In this document: in pieces, positions 51,946 through 62,235 of the stretch
Numbering within the stretch: the stretch's first letter is position 1
Layout of the letters: every line of letters begins with the position of its first letter
Assembly: GCF_003610235.1 (NCBI RefSeq)
Contig: NZ_RAPR01000001.1
Span: 5,270,001 to 5,334,000 of the forward strand
Reading direction: 5' to 3'
From: Catellatospora citrea
Lineage (GTDB): Bacteria > Actinomycetota > Actinomycetes > Mycobacteriales > Micromonosporaceae
Length of the DNA stretch: 64,000 nucleotides
Made by a program: the position numbers and the translations under genes
The notes under the pieces: model-generated
What the model saw: only the letters and a program-made list of their open reading frames with translations
Told to the model about the DNA's origin: nothing
Database searches by the model: none

Positions 51946-52302
51946 GTGAACATCGCCCTTTGGGTCGTGCAGATCCTGCTCGGTGCGGCCTTCCTCGGCG
52001 CCGGCGTGATGAAGTCCACCAAGAGCAAGGAGGACCTGGCCCCGAAGATGCCGTGGGTGAACGACTTCTCGCTCGGCACGCTGCGGCTGATCGGCGTCAC
52101 CGAGCTGCTGGCGGGCATCGGCCTGATCCTGCCCTGGGCGACCGGCATCGCCCCGATCCTCACCCCGCTGGCCGCGTCCGGCCTGGTCGTCATCATGGTG
52201 CTGGCGGCCGTGGTGCACGCTCGGCGTAAGGAGTACCCGGGCATCGTCGCCAACGTCGTGCTCGGCGCGCTGGCGCTGTTCGTGGCGCTCGGCCGCTTCT
52301 GA
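51946..52302 (+). CDS. DoxX-family membrane protein
   Basis: 118 residues from GTG 51946 after ACAAGGAGATTCTC. Four hydrophobic helices (IALWVVQILLGAAFLGAGVM, LIGVTELLAGIGLILPWATG, LTPLAASGLVVIMVLAAVVH, IVANVVLGALALFVAL) match DoxX/DoxD. In mycobacteria a DoxX protein works with SodA and SseA against oxidative stress; no such partners are here. Divergent TetR control is likely. Confidence 0.9.
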   Translation: MNIALWVVQILLGAAFLGAGVMKSTKSKEDLAPKMPWVNDFSLGTLRLIGVTELLAGIGLILPWATGIAPILTPLAASGLVVIMVLAAVVHARRKEYPGIVANVVLGALALFVALGRF

Positions 52303-52327
52303 CCAGCGCCCTGACGGGGTGAGGGTC

Positions 52328-52376
52328 AAGAAGGGCGCCTTCTTATACGTGGAGCGACAAGAAGGTGCCCTTCCTT
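52328..52376. repeat. Family A repeat overlapping a coding end
   Basis: AAGAAGGGCGCCTTCTTA and AAGAAGGTGCCCTTCCTT flank a 16-base spacer. The repeat lies between the convergent doxX-like and CYTH-CHAD genes; it encodes the last residues (KGTFLSLHV) and the stop of the latter. Confidence 0.8.
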
Positions 52377-53860
52377 TGGGTTTTGCGCCAGCGGGCGGGA
52401 TAGGCGGCGCGGGCGGCGGTGGCTTGGGTGCGTTCGTGCTTCGCCAGGCGGGTGAGGGTGGCGGCTAGGTCGGGGTGGGACTCGGCCAGGGTGAGCCAGG
52501 TGGCGGCGGCCAGGGCGGCGTCGGTGTGCTCGCCGAGGGCGTCCTGGAGGCGGGCGAGGGATTTGGCCAGGCGGGCGGTGGGCCGATCGCCGGCGGCCGC
52601 GGCCGCCTCGGCGGCGTAGCGGGCGCGTTTGACGTGGATGCGCACCTGGTGCCAGTCCACATCGGGCGCGGAGCGCTTCAGCGAGCCGGCCCCGGGCACG
52701 CCCTTGGTGCCGTGGACCAGCCGACCCCAGGGACGGGCGAGCAGGCCGGGCAGCGCCTGCGCGGCGGGCGCCGTGGCCGCGGGTGACAGCGGGACGCGCC
52801 GGGTGGCCGCGGTGAGCCGTTCCATCAGGGCCAGGTAGCGGCGGGTGCGCAGGGCGGCCAGCAGGTCCGCGTACCCCCGCTCGCGCCGTGCCGCCAGGAT
52901 CGTGTCCAGGGCGGCCAGCTCGCCCTCGTCGGTCGCCGGGACGGCGGCGGCCGTGGTGTGCAGCCGGTCGCGCAGCACCTCCGCGTCGCGGGCCGCGCCC
53001 AGCAGGTCACCCAGCCAGCCCAGCTCCGTCCGCAGCGGCCGGGCCCAGCGCTGGTCCAGCAGCGGCTTGAAGGTGCGCAGATCCGACCGCAGCCGCCGCA
53101 CGCCGACCCGCATCTGGTGCACGGCCGTGTCCCCGTCGGGCAGCGGCTCGTCCAGGCGCACCAGGGGATCGTGCGCCACGATGCGCGCCACCGCGCCGCG
53201 CACCGCGGCGATGACCACGTCCGCGGCCCGGGCGGTCGCGGGCAGGGTGGCGGCCGGGGGCAGCAGATCCGGGGGGTACGCCGCCGCGGCCCCCAGCGCC
53301 CGCACGAGCTTGGGCGTGAAACCGCCCGCCCGGGCGCCCGCCGCCAGCAGCCGCTCCTCCACAGCGGACAGCAGTTCCGGTGACCCGCCCGTGCGCTCGA
53401 CCTCGATCTCGCGGAACGTGCGCGGCACCGCCGTGCCGGAGAGCACCTCGACGGTGTCGTCGGCGACCTCCGCCAGGCGCACGCCCGCGGCGTCGCACAG
53501 GTCCACCCGCTGCCGCCGGGTGCGCAGCACCGCGACCGGAGTCAGCGGCGATCCCCTGGTCAGTGCCGCGACCAGCCAGGTCAGCGCCGCCGGCGGCACC
53601 GTCGGGTCACCGCCCGCCAGCGAGATCTCCTGCCGCACCCCGGGCACCGCCGTGGGCAGCTTGACCGTCCACGGCAGCGGGTCGCCGACGCGGTGGCGCA
53701 GCGACGCCCCGGCCCGGGCCAGCCGCAGCCCAGCCGTGTCGAAGTAGGTCGCGGTCAGCGTCACGGGCGGCCGAGCCGCCGGGCGGGCATCCGCCACGGC
53801 GAGCTCGGGCAGCGCGAACGAGGGCGAGACGTCGTACTTGCGCTCTTCTTCCAAGGTCAC
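52343..53860 (-). CDS. CYTH-CHAD domain protein
   Basis: 505 residues from GTG 53860. The N-terminal CYTH triphosphate-tunnel domain has the E-x-E-x-K signature (LEEERKYDV) and later [20 protein letters not shown]; the C-terminal CHAD domain has [18 protein letters not shown] and VHIHVKR-type basic helices ([17 protein letters not shown]). CHAD binds polyphosphate, which fits the overlap with ppk (GTGA, 4 bases). The C-terminal nine residues come from a family A repeat. Its likely role is polyphosphate or triphosphate handling with Ppk. Confidence 0.93.
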   Translation of the reverse strand: MTLEEERKYDVSPSFALPELAVADARPAARPPVTLTATYFDTAGLRLARAGASLRHRVGDPLPWTVKLPTAVPGVRQEISLAGGDPTVPPAALTWLVAALTRGSPLTPVAVLRTRRQRVDLCDAAGVRLAEVADDTVEVLSGTAVPRTFREIEVERTGGSPELLSAVEERLLAAGARAGGFTPKLVRALGAAAAYPPDLLPPAATLPATARAADVVIAAVRGAVARIVAHDPLVRLDEPLPDGDTAVHQMRVGVRRLRSDLRTFKPLLDQRWARPLRTELGWLGDLLGAARDAEVLRDRLHTTAAAVPATDEGELAALDTILAARRERGYADLLAALRTRRYLALMERLTAATRRVPLSPAATAPAAQALPGLLARPWGRLVHGTKGVPGAGSLKRSAPDVDWHQVRIHVKRARYAAEAAAAAGDRPTARLAKSLARLQDALGEHTDAALAAATWLTLAESHPDLAATLTRLAKHERTQATAARAAYPARWRKTQRKGTFLSLHV

Positions 53861-56253
53861 CGCTTGAGCATCCGCTCCAGCAGTGAGGCCTGCAAATCGA
53901 CCCGGGGGTGATCCGAAGTGGAGATGTGGTGGGCCCAGGTGCCGTCCGGATTGAGGTCGAACGCCTCGATCCGGTCAGACATCGACACGTTCAGCAGCTC
54001 GGCCAGCTCGGTCCGGGACGGCTGGTCGGTCACCTGGATCAGCGCCTCGACCCGCCGGTCCAGGTTGCGGTGCATCATGTCGGCCGAGCCGATCCAGAAC
54101 TCGGCCCGCCCCTTGCCCGCGGCCACGTCGCCGTTGCCGAACCGGAACAGCCGCGAATGCTCCAGGAACCGGCCCAGGATCGAGCGCACCCGGATGTTGT
54201 CCGACAGCCCGGGCACCCCGGGCTTCAGCGCGCACATGCCGCGGATCAGCAGGTCGATGTGCACACCCGCCTGCGAGGCCCGGTAGAGGGCGTCGATGAC
54301 CTGCTCGTCGACGAGCGAGTTCACCTTGATCTGCACCAGCGCCGGCTTGCCCTCGCGGGCGTAGCCGGCCTCCCGCTCGATGCGCTCGATGATGCCCGCC
54401 CGGATCCCGTGCGGCGCCACCATCAGCCGCCGGTACGCCGTCTGGCGGCTGTAGCCGGTCAGCGTGTTGAACAGGTCGGTCAGGTCCGCGCCGACCTCCG
54501 GATCGGCGGTGAGCAGGCCGAAGTCCTCGTACAACCGGGCGGTCTTGGGGTGGTAGTTGCCCGTGCCGACGTGGCAGTAGCGGCGGATCTGCCCGCCCTC
54601 CTCCCGCACCACGAGCGCGGTCTTGCAGTGCGTCTTCAGGCCGATCAGGCCGTAGACGACGTGGCAGCCCGCCCGCTCCAGCATCCGCGCCCAGCCGATG
54701 TTGGCCTTCTCGTCGAAGCGCGCCTTCACCTCGACCAGCACCACCACCTGCTTGCCCGCCTCGGCCGCGGCGATCAGGGCGTCGACGATCGGGGAGTCGC
54801 CCGAGGTCCGGTACAGCGTCTGCTTGATGGCCAGCACGTGCGGATCGGCCGCGGCGTGCTCGATGAAGCGCTGCACGCTGGTGGAGAAGGAGTGGTACGG
54901 GTGGTGCACCAGGATGTCGCCGTCACGCAGGATGTTGAACATGCTGCGGGTGGACTCGCCCTCACGCAGCCGGGCGTGAGTGGCCGGGACGAAAGGGGGG
55001 TCCTTCAGATCCGGGCGGTCGCAGTCGTAGAGCTGCATGAGCCCGGACAGGTCCAGCGGGCCGGGCACCCTCAGCACGTCCCGCGAATCCACCTCCAGCT
55101 CGGTGACCAGGGTCTGCAGCACGTGGTCGGAGATGTCCGCGGCGACCTCCAGGCGCACCGGCGGGCCGAACCGCCGCCGCATCAGCTCGCGCTCCATGGC
55201 CTGCAGCAGGTCCTCGTCGCGGTCCTCGTCGATCTCGACCTCGGCGTTGCGGGTCACCCGGAACACGTGCCGCTCCACCACCTCCATGCCGGAGAAGAGC
55301 TGGCCGAGCTCGTTGGCGATGAGCTCCTCGATCGCCAGGAAGCGGTAGGTGTTGCGGCCCTCGGCCGAGGTCCGGCCGACCGGTTCGATCCGGACGAAGC
55401 GCGGCACGTTGTTGGGCACCTTGACCCGGGCGAACAGCTCCTGGCCGGTCTCCGGCTCACGCACCACCGCGGCGAGGTTGAGCGACAGGCCGGAGATGTA
55501 CGGGAACGGGTGCGAGGGGTCGAACGCCAGCGGGGTCAGCACCGGGAAGACGTGCTCGCGGAAGTAGACCCGCATCTGCTCGCGCTCGGCGTGCTCCAGA
55601 TCCGTCCAGCCCAGAATGTGGATGCCCGCCTTGCTGAGGGCGGGGCGGATCACCTTGGTGAACTCGGCGGCGTGGTCGGCGACCAGTTCGGCGGTGCGCT
55701 CGGAGACCATCTCCAGCTGCGCCCGGGGCGGCAGCCGGTCGGCGCCGCGGGTGGGCAGGCCGGTCTCCAGCCGCCGGCGCAGGCCGGCGATGCGGACCAT
55801 GAAGAACTCGTCGAGGTTGCTGGCGAAGATCGCCATGAACTTCATCCGCTCCAGCAGCGGCAGCCGCGGATCCTCCGCCAGCGCCAGCACGCGGGCGTTG
55901 AAGTCGAGCCAGGAGACCTCGCGGTTGAAGTAGCGGTCCTCGGGCAGCTCGGTCAGCGCGGTGCTGGCGAACTCCGGGACGACCACGGTGACCGGCGGGC
56001 TGGCCGGATGCGGTCGGGCGGTCGGTTCGGCCGGGCCGCTCGGCACGGGCAGGCCGGCGGTCGGCACGGGTGAGGCCTGCGCAACGACGGTGTCGGCGGG
56101 CGGTGCCGGGGCGTCCATCACGACGACGGCGTCGGCGTACGGCGGCACAGAGGTGTCCGTGGCGGCCGCAGGGGCCTCCACGGGCGTGGACGAGGTCGGC
56201 GGCGGGGCGTTGCCGGCCTTCTTGCGGGGTCGACGCGGGGCTGCGCTCACCAA
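53857..56253 (-). CDS. ppk: Polyphosphate kinase
   Basis: 798 residues. It polymerises the gamma-phosphate of ATP into polyphosphate. About 100 N-terminal residues are Pro/Ala/Thr-rich and not part of the fold. The PPK1 core starts at [20 protein letters not shown]. The phospho-histidine motif is [16 protein letters not shown] and the second conserved His segment is [14 protein letters not shown]. Both are intact. It overlaps the downstream CYTH-CHAD gene by 4 bases, so the two proteins are made together. Confidence 0.97.
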   Translation of the reverse strand: MVSAAPRRPRKKAGNAPPPTSSTPVEAPAAATDTSVPPYADAVVVMDAPAPPADTVVAQASPVPTAGLPVPSGPAEPTARPHPASPPVTVVVPEFASTALTELPEDRYFNREVSWLDFNARVLALAEDPRLPLLERMKFMAIFASNLDEFFMVRIAGLRRRLETGLPTRGADRLPPRAQLEMVSERTAELVADHAAEFTKVIRPALSKAGIHILGWTDLEHAEREQMRVYFREHVFPVLTPLAFDPSHPFPYISGLSLNLAAVVREPETGQELFARVKVPNNVPRFVRIEPVGRTSAEGRNTYRFLAIEELIANELGQLFSGMEVVERHVFRVTRNAEVEIDEDRDEDLLQAMERELMRRRFGPPVRLEVAADISDHVLQTLVTELEVDSRDVLRVPGPLDLSGLMQLYDCDRPDLKDPPFVPATHARLREGESTRSMFNILRDGDILVHHPYHSFSTSVQRFIEHAAADPHVLAIKQTLYRTSGDSPIVDALIAAAEAGKQVVVLVEVKARFDEKANIGWARMLERAGCHVVYGLIGLKTHCKTALVVREEGGQIRRYCHVGTGNYHPKTARLYEDFGLLTADPEVGADLTDLFNTLTGYSRQTAYRRLMVAPHGIRAGIIERIEREAGYAREGKPALVQIKVNSLVDEQVIDALYRASQAGVHIDLLIRGMCALKPGVPGLSDNIRVRSILGRFLEHSRLFRFGNGDVAAGKGRAEFWIGSADMMHRNLDRRVEALIQVTDQPSRTELAELLNVSMSDRIEAFDLNPDGTWAHHISTSDHPRVDLQASLLERMLKR

Positions 56254-56351
56254 CTCATTTTTGCCCTATCGGAGTGAACAAGAGATGAACTCGGCTCAGC
56301 GCGCCGATGGCCGACGCACGCCAACCGGACGCGAGTCACACCCGGCACAGA

Positions 56352-56558
56352 TCAGGGCATGGTGGGAATGGTGACCCGGCGCAGCCGGCCCTCGGCGTCG
56401 TGCTCCAGGCGCACCCGCTGGCCCAGGCGCAGCAGTCGCAGCCCGGAGGCGTCGAACGCGGCCCGGTCGAAGGCGACCGGGGTGCCGTCGTCGAGCAGCA
56501 GCGAGCCGGTCCGGGTGTCGGGGTCGAATGTCGCGACGGTGCCCTGCATGGCGTTCAC
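56352..56558 (-). CDS. Small cold-shock-domain-like protein
   Basis: 68 residues from GTG 56558, or 65 from ATG 56549. The order GTVATFDPDTRTGSLLLDDG then VAFDRAAFD and LRLGQRVRLEHDAEGRLRRV follows a CSD/OB fold, but the RNP1 aromatic residues (normally K-G-F-G-F-I) are replaced, so nucleic-acid binding is uncertain. It starts one base after the cofC stop on the same strand. Confidence 0.65.
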   Translation of the reverse strand: MNAMQGTVATFDPDTRTGSLLLDDGTPVAFDRAAFDASGLRLLRLGQRVRLEHDAEGRLRRVTIPTMP

Positions 56559-56559
56559 G

Positions 56560-57207
56560 CTACGCGGTCACGTCCTCGCAGAGCACCCCCCAGCCCCGCA
56601 CCACGGCCAGATCGGCGGCGGTGTCGACGTCGCGCCGCAGTGTCGGCCACGCCCCGGCCAGGCGCAGCGCGCCGGAGTGCTCGTGCGCGCCGGCCGACCC
56701 CGGCCCGAACCGGGGGTCGAGCGCGCCGCCGGGCGCGGCCACCAGCAGCACCGTGCCCACACCCGCCGCGTCCGGCACGAACGCCCGGCGTCCGGCCGCC
56801 GCGGCCAGCGCTTCGGACAACTCGGTGGGGCGCAGCGCCGGGACGTCGGCGGGCAGCGCCACCACCGGCCCGGCAGCGACCGCCGGACGGCTCAGGTGCC
56901 CGGCGCCGACGGGTGGCGCGTCGCCCCCGGCCACCGCGGCCGCGGCCCGCCGGAGCGCGTCGTTCAGGTCCCGGCCCTCGTCGGCCAGCACGCCCGCGCC
57001 GCAGGCGCGCAGCACCGCCGCGGCACGGGCGTCCCGGGTCACCACCAGCACCCTCGCCACCCCCTCGGCGGCCAGGGCGGCGGACACGGTGGCGCGGGCG
57101 AGATCCAGCACCAGATCCTCGTGTCGGGCGGCGGCCCCGCGCAGCCGGCTCTTCGCCTCGGCGAGCGGCTTCAGCGGCACCAGCACGGTGACTCCGGGTG
57201 CGTACAC
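56560..57207 (-). CDS. cofC: Phospholactate/phosphoenolpyruvate guanylyltransferase (F420 synthesis)
   Basis: 215 residues. A small nucleotidyltransferase with VLVPLKPLAEAKSRLRG at the N-terminus (G/K-S-R-L pattern) and ALPADVPALRPTELSEALAA in the middle (metal Asp). It activates 2-phospholactate or PEP with GTP in coenzyme F420 synthesis; the actinobacterial name is FbiD. It complements npdG earlier in the window. It is divergent from plsC across a 265-base gap in which no gene was seen. Confidence 0.92.
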   Translation of the reverse strand: MYAPGVTVLVPLKPLAEAKSRLRGAAARHEDLVLDLARATVSAALAAEGVARVLVVTRDARAAAVLRACGAGVLADEGRDLNDALRRAAAAVAGGDAPPVGAGHLSRPAVAAGPVVALPADVPALRPTELSEALAAAAGRRAFVPDAAGVGTVLLVAAPGGALDPRFGPGSAGAHEHSGALRLAGAWPTLRRDVDTAADLAVVRGWGVLCEDVTA

Positions 57208-57472
57208 TCGGCCATTCTGGCAGCCCGTCCGGTCGGTCAGCGGGGCGGCGGCCTCCGGCGGCTGAGGTCGTCACCCGGGCGGACATGGCATGATGCGCTG
57301 AACATGGACGGCACGGCGGCGGGTCGCGGCAGCGGCGGACCGGTCGGCCCAGCGCCCCGGTGCGTGGCGGAACGCCCGAGGCCGGACCATGATCCGTGAG
57401 GATTCACTCGCGGGCGGTGTTACGGACACCCTGACGCGGGCATGCGGACGGGTGGAGGACAGGGAGGCTTCG

Positions 57473-58240
57473 TTGGCGCGGCGCAGGCTGGGCTTCTGGT
57501 CGCGGTTCGCGGTGTGCTTGGTCAAGCCGCCGCTGATCGCGCTGACCAAGCGGGACTGGCGTGGCTGGGAGCACATCCCGGCCGACGGCGGCGTGATCCT
57601 AGCGGTCAACCACGTGTCGCACGCCGACCCGTTCACCACCGCGCACTACGTCTACGACTCCGGCCGCTGGCCGCAGTTCCTGGGCAAGGAGAGCGTCTTC
57701 CGGATCCCGCTCGCCGGGAAGATCCTGTACTGGTGCCGCCAGATCCCGGTGCACCGGGGCACGGCCGACGCGGTCAAGGCGCTCGACGCCGCGGTGGCGG
57801 CGGTGCGGGCGGGCGGTGCGATCGTGATCTACCCCGAGGGCACCACCACCAAGGAACCCGACCTGTGGCCGATGCGGGGCAAGACCGGCGTGGCCCGGCT
57901 GGCCCTGGCCACCGGCGCCCCGGTGATCCCGATCGCGACCTGGGGCCCGGAGAAGATCTTCGACCCGCGTACCAAGAAGATCCGGCTCATGCCGAAGATC
58001 CCGGTGTCGCTGTGGGCCGGACCGCCGGTCGACCTGTCGAAGTGGGCCGGCGCGGAGCCGAGCGCGACGGTGCTCAACGAGATGACGGACGCCGTCATGA
58101 TCCGCCTGCGCGACCTGCTCGCCGAGATCCGCGGCGGCCAGGCCCCGCCGATCTGGAGCCCCACCGGCAGCGCCGCTGACTCCGACGCCGCCGCGGCGCA
58201 GCCCGCTGCGCCGGACGCCACCAAGGACGGGGCCCGATGA
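57473..58240 (+). CDS. plsC: 1-acyl-sn-glycerol-3-phosphate acyltransferase
   Basis: 255 residues from TTG 57473, chosen because AGGGAGG lies five bases upstream; a longer in-frame start exists at 57389. The PlsC motif I H-x4-D is in [11 protein letters not shown], and motif III is [11 protein letters not shown] Ser/Ala-rich C-terminal tail follows. It makes phosphatidic acid, one step after the glycerol-3-phosphate made by gpsA, whose ATG overlaps the plsC stop by 4 bases. Confidence 0.93.
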   Translation: MARRRLGFWSRFAVCLVKPPLIALTKRDWRGWEHIPADGGVILAVNHVSHADPFTTAHYVYDSGRWPQFLGKESVFRIPLAGKILYWCRQIPVHRGTADAVKALDAAVAAVRAGGAIVIYPEGTTTKEPDLWPMRGKTGVARLALATGAPVIPIATWGPEKIFDPRTKKIRLMPKIPVSLWAGPPVDLSKWAGAEPSATVLNEMTDAVMIRLRDLLAEIRGGQAPPIWSPTGSAADSDAAAAQPAAPDATKDGAR

Positions 58241-59229
58241 GGGCGGCCGTGCTCGGCGCCGGTTCCTGGGGCAGCGCGTTCGCGAAGATCCTCGGCGACG
58301 CGGGCAACGACGTGGTGCTGTGGGCGCGCCGGCCGGAGATCGCCGCCGCCATCCGCGACACCGGCCGCAACCCGGAGTACCTGGGGAACACGCCGCTGGG
58401 CGAGCGGGTGACCGCCACCGCCTCGGCGACCGAGGCGATCAAGGGCGCCGAGCTGGTGGTGCTCGCCGTGCCGTCGCAGACGCTGCGGGTCAACCTGGGC
58501 GACTGGGCGGCCGACCTGACCGACGACTCGACCCTGGTGTCGCTGATGAAGGGCATCGAGCTGGGCACCACCCAGCGGATGAGCCAGGTCATCGTCGAGG
58601 CGGCGCGGGTCGCGCCGGACCGGGTCGCCGTGGTCAGCGGCCCGAACCTGGCCGGCGAGATCGCGCTGGAGCAGCCGGCCGCGACCGTGGTCGCCTGCAG
58701 CGACATCGACCGGGCCACCCGGGTGCAGCATGCGATCACCACGCCCTACTTCCGGCCGTACACCAATGACGACGTGGTGGGGTGCGAGCTGGGCGGGGCG
58801 GTCAAGAACGTGATCGCGCTGGCGTTCGGCATCGCACACGCCATGGGGCTGGGCGACAACACCAAGGCGATGCTGATCACACGTGGGCTGGCCGAGACCG
58901 CGCGGCTGGGCGTCGCGCTCGGCGCGGACCCGCTGACCTTCTCCGGCCTGGCCGGGCTCGGCGACCTCGTGGGCACCTGCATGTCGCCGCTGTCGCGCAA
59001 CCGCACCTTCGGCGAGCACCTCGGCCGCGGCAAGAGCCTCGAACAGGCCCAGGCCGCGACCAGATACACCGCCGAGGGCGTCAAGAGCTGCCTGGCGATC
59101 CGGGACCTGGCCCGCTCGCACGGCGTCGAGATGCCGATCACCGAGCAGGTGGAGCGGGTCTGCCACGAGGGCGTCGACCCCAAGGTCGCCGTCGCGGCGC
59201 TGATGTCCCGCTCGACCAAGGCGGAGTGA
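58237..59229 (+). CDS. gpsA: NAD(P)H-dependent glycerol-3-phosphate dehydrogenase
   Basis: 330 residues from ATG 58237. It reduces dihydroxyacetone phosphate to sn-glycerol-3-phosphate for phospholipids. The NAD-binding motif [20 protein letters not shown] opens the protein and the catalytic lysine segment is [20 protein letters not shown], with [15 protein letters not shown] after it. Operon with plsC. Confidence 0.97.
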   Translation: MRAAVLGAGSWGSAFAKILGDAGNDVVLWARRPEIAAAIRDTGRNPEYLGNTPLGERVTATASATEAIKGAELVVLAVPSQTLRVNLGDWAADLTDDSTLVSLMKGIELGTTQRMSQVIVEAARVAPDRVAVVSGPNLAGEIALEQPAATVVACSDIDRATRVQHAITTPYFRPYTNDDVVGCELGGAVKNVIALAFGIAHAMGLGDNTKAMLITRGLAETARLGVALGADPLTFSGLAGLGDLVGTCMSPLSRNRTFGEHLGRGKSLEQAQAATRYTAEGVKSCLAIRDLARSHGVEMPITEQVERVCHEGVDPKVAVAALMSRSTKAE

Positions 59230-59249
59230 CCAGGGGCTACGTTCTCTGC

Positions 59250-60353
59250 ATGACAATGCAGTACGGGGACAGCACCCGTTCCCTCCATGCAGGCATGCCC
59301 GAACCCGTCCCGGGAGCACCGATGCTGCCCGGTCCCGTGTTCGCCGCGCCCTACCACCTCGACCCGGAGGGCTACACGCCCGGCGTCGACGGGTACGGGC
59401 GGGGCGACAACCCCACCCGGCGACTGCTGGAGAGCGCGATCGGGGAGCTCGAGGGCGGCGACTGCCTCGCCTTCGCCAGCGGCCAGGCGGCGATCACCGC
59501 CCTGCTGCTGTCGGTGCTGCGCACGGGCGACACCCTGATGGTCCCCTCGGACGGGTACTACAACGTCCGCTCCTTCGCCGCGTCCACCCTGGCCCGCCTC
59601 GGCATCACCACCGTGGAGGCGCCCACCGCCGGGCCGTACCCGTCGTTCGAGGGCGTCCGGCTGGTGCTGCTGGAGACCCCGGCCAACCCGGGCCTGGACC
59701 TGGTCGACATCGCCGCGGTCGCGCGGGCCGCGCACGCCGCCGGGGCGCTGGTCGCGGTCGACAACACCACCGCCACCCCGCTCAGCCAGCGGCCCCTGGA
59801 ACTCGACGCCGACGTGGTCGTCGCCTCCGGCACCAAGGCCCTCGCGGGACACTCGGACATGCTGCTGGGGTACGCCGCGACGAACTCGGCCGAACTGCTC
59901 GACGCGATGCGGCAGTTCCGCACCCTGGCCGGTGCGGTGCCCAGCCCGTTCGAGTGCTGGCTGGCGCGGCGGTCCATGGGCACCCTGGCGCTGCGGCTGC
60001 GCCAGCAGTCCGCCAACGGGGCCGCGGTCGCGAAGCTGCTACGCGAGCACCCGCTGGCCGACGCGGTCCGCTGGGCCGGTGACAGCGACCTGGCCGCCCG
60101 CCAGATGCGCATCATCCCCGGACTGGTCTCGTTCGAGCTGCCCTCGGCCGAGCACGTGGCGGCCTTCCTGCGGGCCTCGGCCCTGGTCGCCGCGGCGACC
60201 AGCTTCGGCGGCCTGCACTCCAGCGCCGACCGCCGTCACCAGTGGGGCGACAGCGTCCCGCCCGGCTTCGTGCGCTTCTCGTGCGGCGTCGAGGACACCG
60301 AGGACCTGCTCGCCGACCTCACCCAGGCCCTGGACACGGCCGCGAAGCTCTGA
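59250..60353 (+). CDS. Cystathionine gamma-lyase/synthase-family PLP enzyme
   Basis: 367 residues from ATG 59250; ATG 59256 is also possible. The PLP-Lys motif is DVVVASGTKALAGHSDMLLG, with YGRGDNPTRRLLESAIGELE and DNTTATPLSQRPLELDADVV preceding it. The enzyme belongs to the Cys/Met metabolism family, with cystathionine gamma-lyase as the most likely activity; gamma-synthase cannot be excluded. It starts 21 bases after gpsA but is unrelated to it in pathway. A family D repeat follows. Confidence 0.9.
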   Translation: MTMQYGDSTRSLHAGMPEPVPGAPMLPGPVFAAPYHLDPEGYTPGVDGYGRGDNPTRRLLESAIGELEGGDCLAFASGQAAITALLLSVLRTGDTLMVPSDGYYNVRSFAASTLARLGITTVEAPTAGPYPSFEGVRLVLLETPANPGLDLVDIAAVARAAHAAGALVAVDNTTATPLSQRPLELDADVVVASGTKALAGHSDMLLGYAATNSAELLDAMRQFRTLAGAVPSPFECWLARRSMGTLALRLRQQSANGAAVAKLLREHPLADAVRWAGDSDLAARQMRIIPGLVSFELPSAEHVAAFLRASALVAAATSFGGLHSSADRRHQWGDSVPPGFVRFSCGVEDTEDLLADLTQALDTAAKL

Positions 60354-60395
60354 CCGCGGGCCAGGCCCGGTGCGGGTAGACGGTCCGTGACGCAT

Positions 60396-60480
60396 TTGCT
60401 CTGCACCCAGAACCTTGCTCTGCACCCGCCCGCGCAACGTTGCGCCCGTGGGTGCGGAGCAAGGGAATGGGTGCAGAGCG
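60396..60480. repeat. Family D palindromic repeat, full element
   Basis: Two TTGCTCTGCACCC units (60396-60408, 60415-60427), the perfect palindrome GCGCAACGTTGCGC (60432-60445) and two inverted units (60450-60462 with one change; 60469-60479) form one long stem-loop between convergent genes. A half element lies at 42893-42924. Confidence 0.9.
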
Positions 60481-60506
60481 AATGCGGTGGCGGGCAGTGT
60501 TCTCGC

Positions 60507-61037
60507 TCAGACCGCGGTGGGCGTGGGAGCCGGCGTGGTCTGCGGGGCGGGTTCGGTCGCCGCCAGGGCGAGGATGTGGCGGCGGATGATCAGCAGCGGG
60601 ATGATGCCGAACAGGCCGAACGAGATGTCGATCGGGATCCACCACCAGGGCAGGCCGCGGATCGGGGCGGCGATCAGCGCCAGCGGGACCACCGCGACGC
60701 AGCACAGCATGCCCCAGTGGATCACCCAGAGGTTGCGGACCGGGTCGCGCAGCGGGCCGTAGAAGGCCATCGCGATGACCAGGTGGGCGAAGGCCAGCCA
60801 GTCGGTGCCGTAGGCGAGGAACGGGAAGTCCCGGTCGGCGGTCTCCACGCCGGTGCGGACCGTGCCGATGAAGTCGACCAGGGCGTCGGGGGCGGGCACC
60901 CAGCTCTCGTGGAGCAGGCCGTCCACCCAGCGCAGCTCGGTGACCAGGGGGAAGGCCGTCACGCCGCTGAGCACGAGGCCGACGATGAAGAACACGAGCC
61001 AGTACCGGATGCGCCGCAGGCGCGCCTGAGGGGTCAC
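60507..61037 (-). CDS. Four-helix membrane protein
   Basis: 176 residues from GTG 61037 ([13 protein letters not shown]). Four helices: [54 protein letters not shown] and [20 protein letters not shown], with a loop [20 protein letters not shown]. No family was recognised. It is convergent with the Cys/Met-metabolism gene and divergent from ddl (83 bases). Confidence 0.7.
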   Translation of the reverse strand: MTPQARLRRIRYWLVFFIVGLVLSGVTAFPLVTELRWVDGLLHESWVPAPDALVDFIGTVRTGVETADRDFPFLAYGTDWLAFAHLVIAMAFYGPLRDPVRNLWVIHWGMLCCVAVVPLALIAAPIRGLPWWWIPIDISFGLFGIIPLLIIRRHILALAATEPAPQTTPAPTPTAV

Positions 61038-61120
61038 GCTCCGGGATGGTAGTGCCACCCTGGGGTGCCGTGCGACGTGCTCTTCACCGGATCGCCACAA
61101 CGCACGGTAGGGTCAGCCGC

Positions 61121-62230
61121 GTGAGTGAAAGCAGCCAGCGTAAGACCCGTGTCGCCGTCGTCTTCGGCGGTCGCAGCACCGAGCACGCCATCTCCTGTGT
61201 CAGCGCGGGCAGCATCCTGGCCGCGCTCGACCCGGCCGAGTTCGAGGTCGTTCCGGTCGGCATCACGAAGGAGGGCCGCTGGGTGCTCACCTCGGGCGAC
61301 CCGGCGCAGCTCGCCATCGAGGGCCGCAGCCTGCCCGAGATCACCGCCGCCTCCGGCCGGGCCATCGTGCTGCCCGCCGACCCGACCAGCCACGAGCTGG
61401 TCGTGCTGGAGCCCGCCGAGGGCGCCGCCGCGCTGGCGGGCGTCGACGTGGTCTTCCCGGCGCTGCACGGGGCCTACGGCGAGGACGGCACCATCCAGGG
61501 GCTGCTGGAGATGGCGGGCATCCCGTACGTCGGGGCCAACGTGTTCGCCTCCGCGGCCGCCATGGACAAGGAGTTCACGAAGAAGCTCGCGGCCGCCGAG
61601 GGCATCCCGGTCGGGCCGTACGCGGTGCTGCGCAACGGGCAGGAGCTCAGCGAGGCCGACAAGGAGCGGCTGGGCCTGCCGGTGTTCGTCAAGCCGTCGC
61701 GGGCCGGGTCCTCGTTCGGCATCACCAAGGTCAACAGCTGGGACCAGCTCGACGCCGCGCTGGCCAAGGCGCGCGCGATCGACCCGAAGGTGCTCGTCGA
61801 GGCGGGCATCGTGGGCCGCGAGGTCGAGTGCGGCGTGCTGGAGAGCGAGGCCGGCGGCAGCGCCGAGGCCTCCGTGCTGGCCGAGGTGCGGGTCGTGGCC
61901 GGCGGCCACGAGTTCTACGACTTCGAGGCGAAGTATCTCGGCGAGGACTGCGAGTACGACCTGCCCGCGAACCTGCCGGCCGAGATCGCGGCCGAGGTGC
62001 AGGAGCTGGCGGTGCGCACGTTCACCGCGCTGGACTGCGCGGGGCTGGCCCGGGTCGACTTCTTCGTCACCGACGACCTGAAGGTCTACCTCAACGAGAT
62101 CAACACCATGCCGGGCTTCACCTCGACCAGCATGTTCCCCCGGATGTGGGCGGCCAGCGGCCTCGACTACCCGAAGCTGGTGTCCCGCCTGATCCGCACC
62201 GCCCAGCGGCGCGGCACGGGCCTGCACTAG
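61121..62230 (+). CDS. ddl: D-alanine--D-alanine ligase
   Basis: 369 residues from GTG 61121 ([20 protein letters not shown]). An ATP-grasp enzyme for peptidoglycan dipeptide synthesis: N-terminal [39 protein letters not shown], the ATP-site [18 protein letters not shown] and the metal site [20 protein letters not shown]. Whether it makes D-Ala-D-Ala or a D-Ala-D-Lac depsipeptide cannot be decided with certainty here. The neighbouring order (gpsA, ddl, DUF3515, thiL) is the usual actinobacterial one. Confidence 0.96.
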   Translation: MSESSQRKTRVAVVFGGRSTEHAISCVSAGSILAALDPAEFEVVPVGITKEGRWVLTSGDPAQLAIEGRSLPEITAASGRAIVLPADPTSHELVVLEPAEGAAALAGVDVVFPALHGAYGEDGTIQGLLEMAGIPYVGANVFASAAAMDKEFTKKLAAAEGIPVGPYAVLRNGQELSEADKERLGLPVFVKPSRAGSSFGITKVNSWDQLDAALAKARAIDPKVLVEAGIVGREVECGVLESEAGGSAEASVLAEVRVVAGGHEFYDFEAKYLGEDCEYDLPANLPAEIAAEVQELAVRTFTALDCAGLARVDFFVTDDLKVYLNEINTMPGFTSTSMFPRMWAASGLDYPKLVSRLIRTAQRRGTGLH

Positions 62231-62235
62231 CCAGG

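Noticed and set aside
53908..56073. 721-codon plus-strand ORF
   Set aside because: Antisense of ppk, with GC-rich frame bias and no motif.
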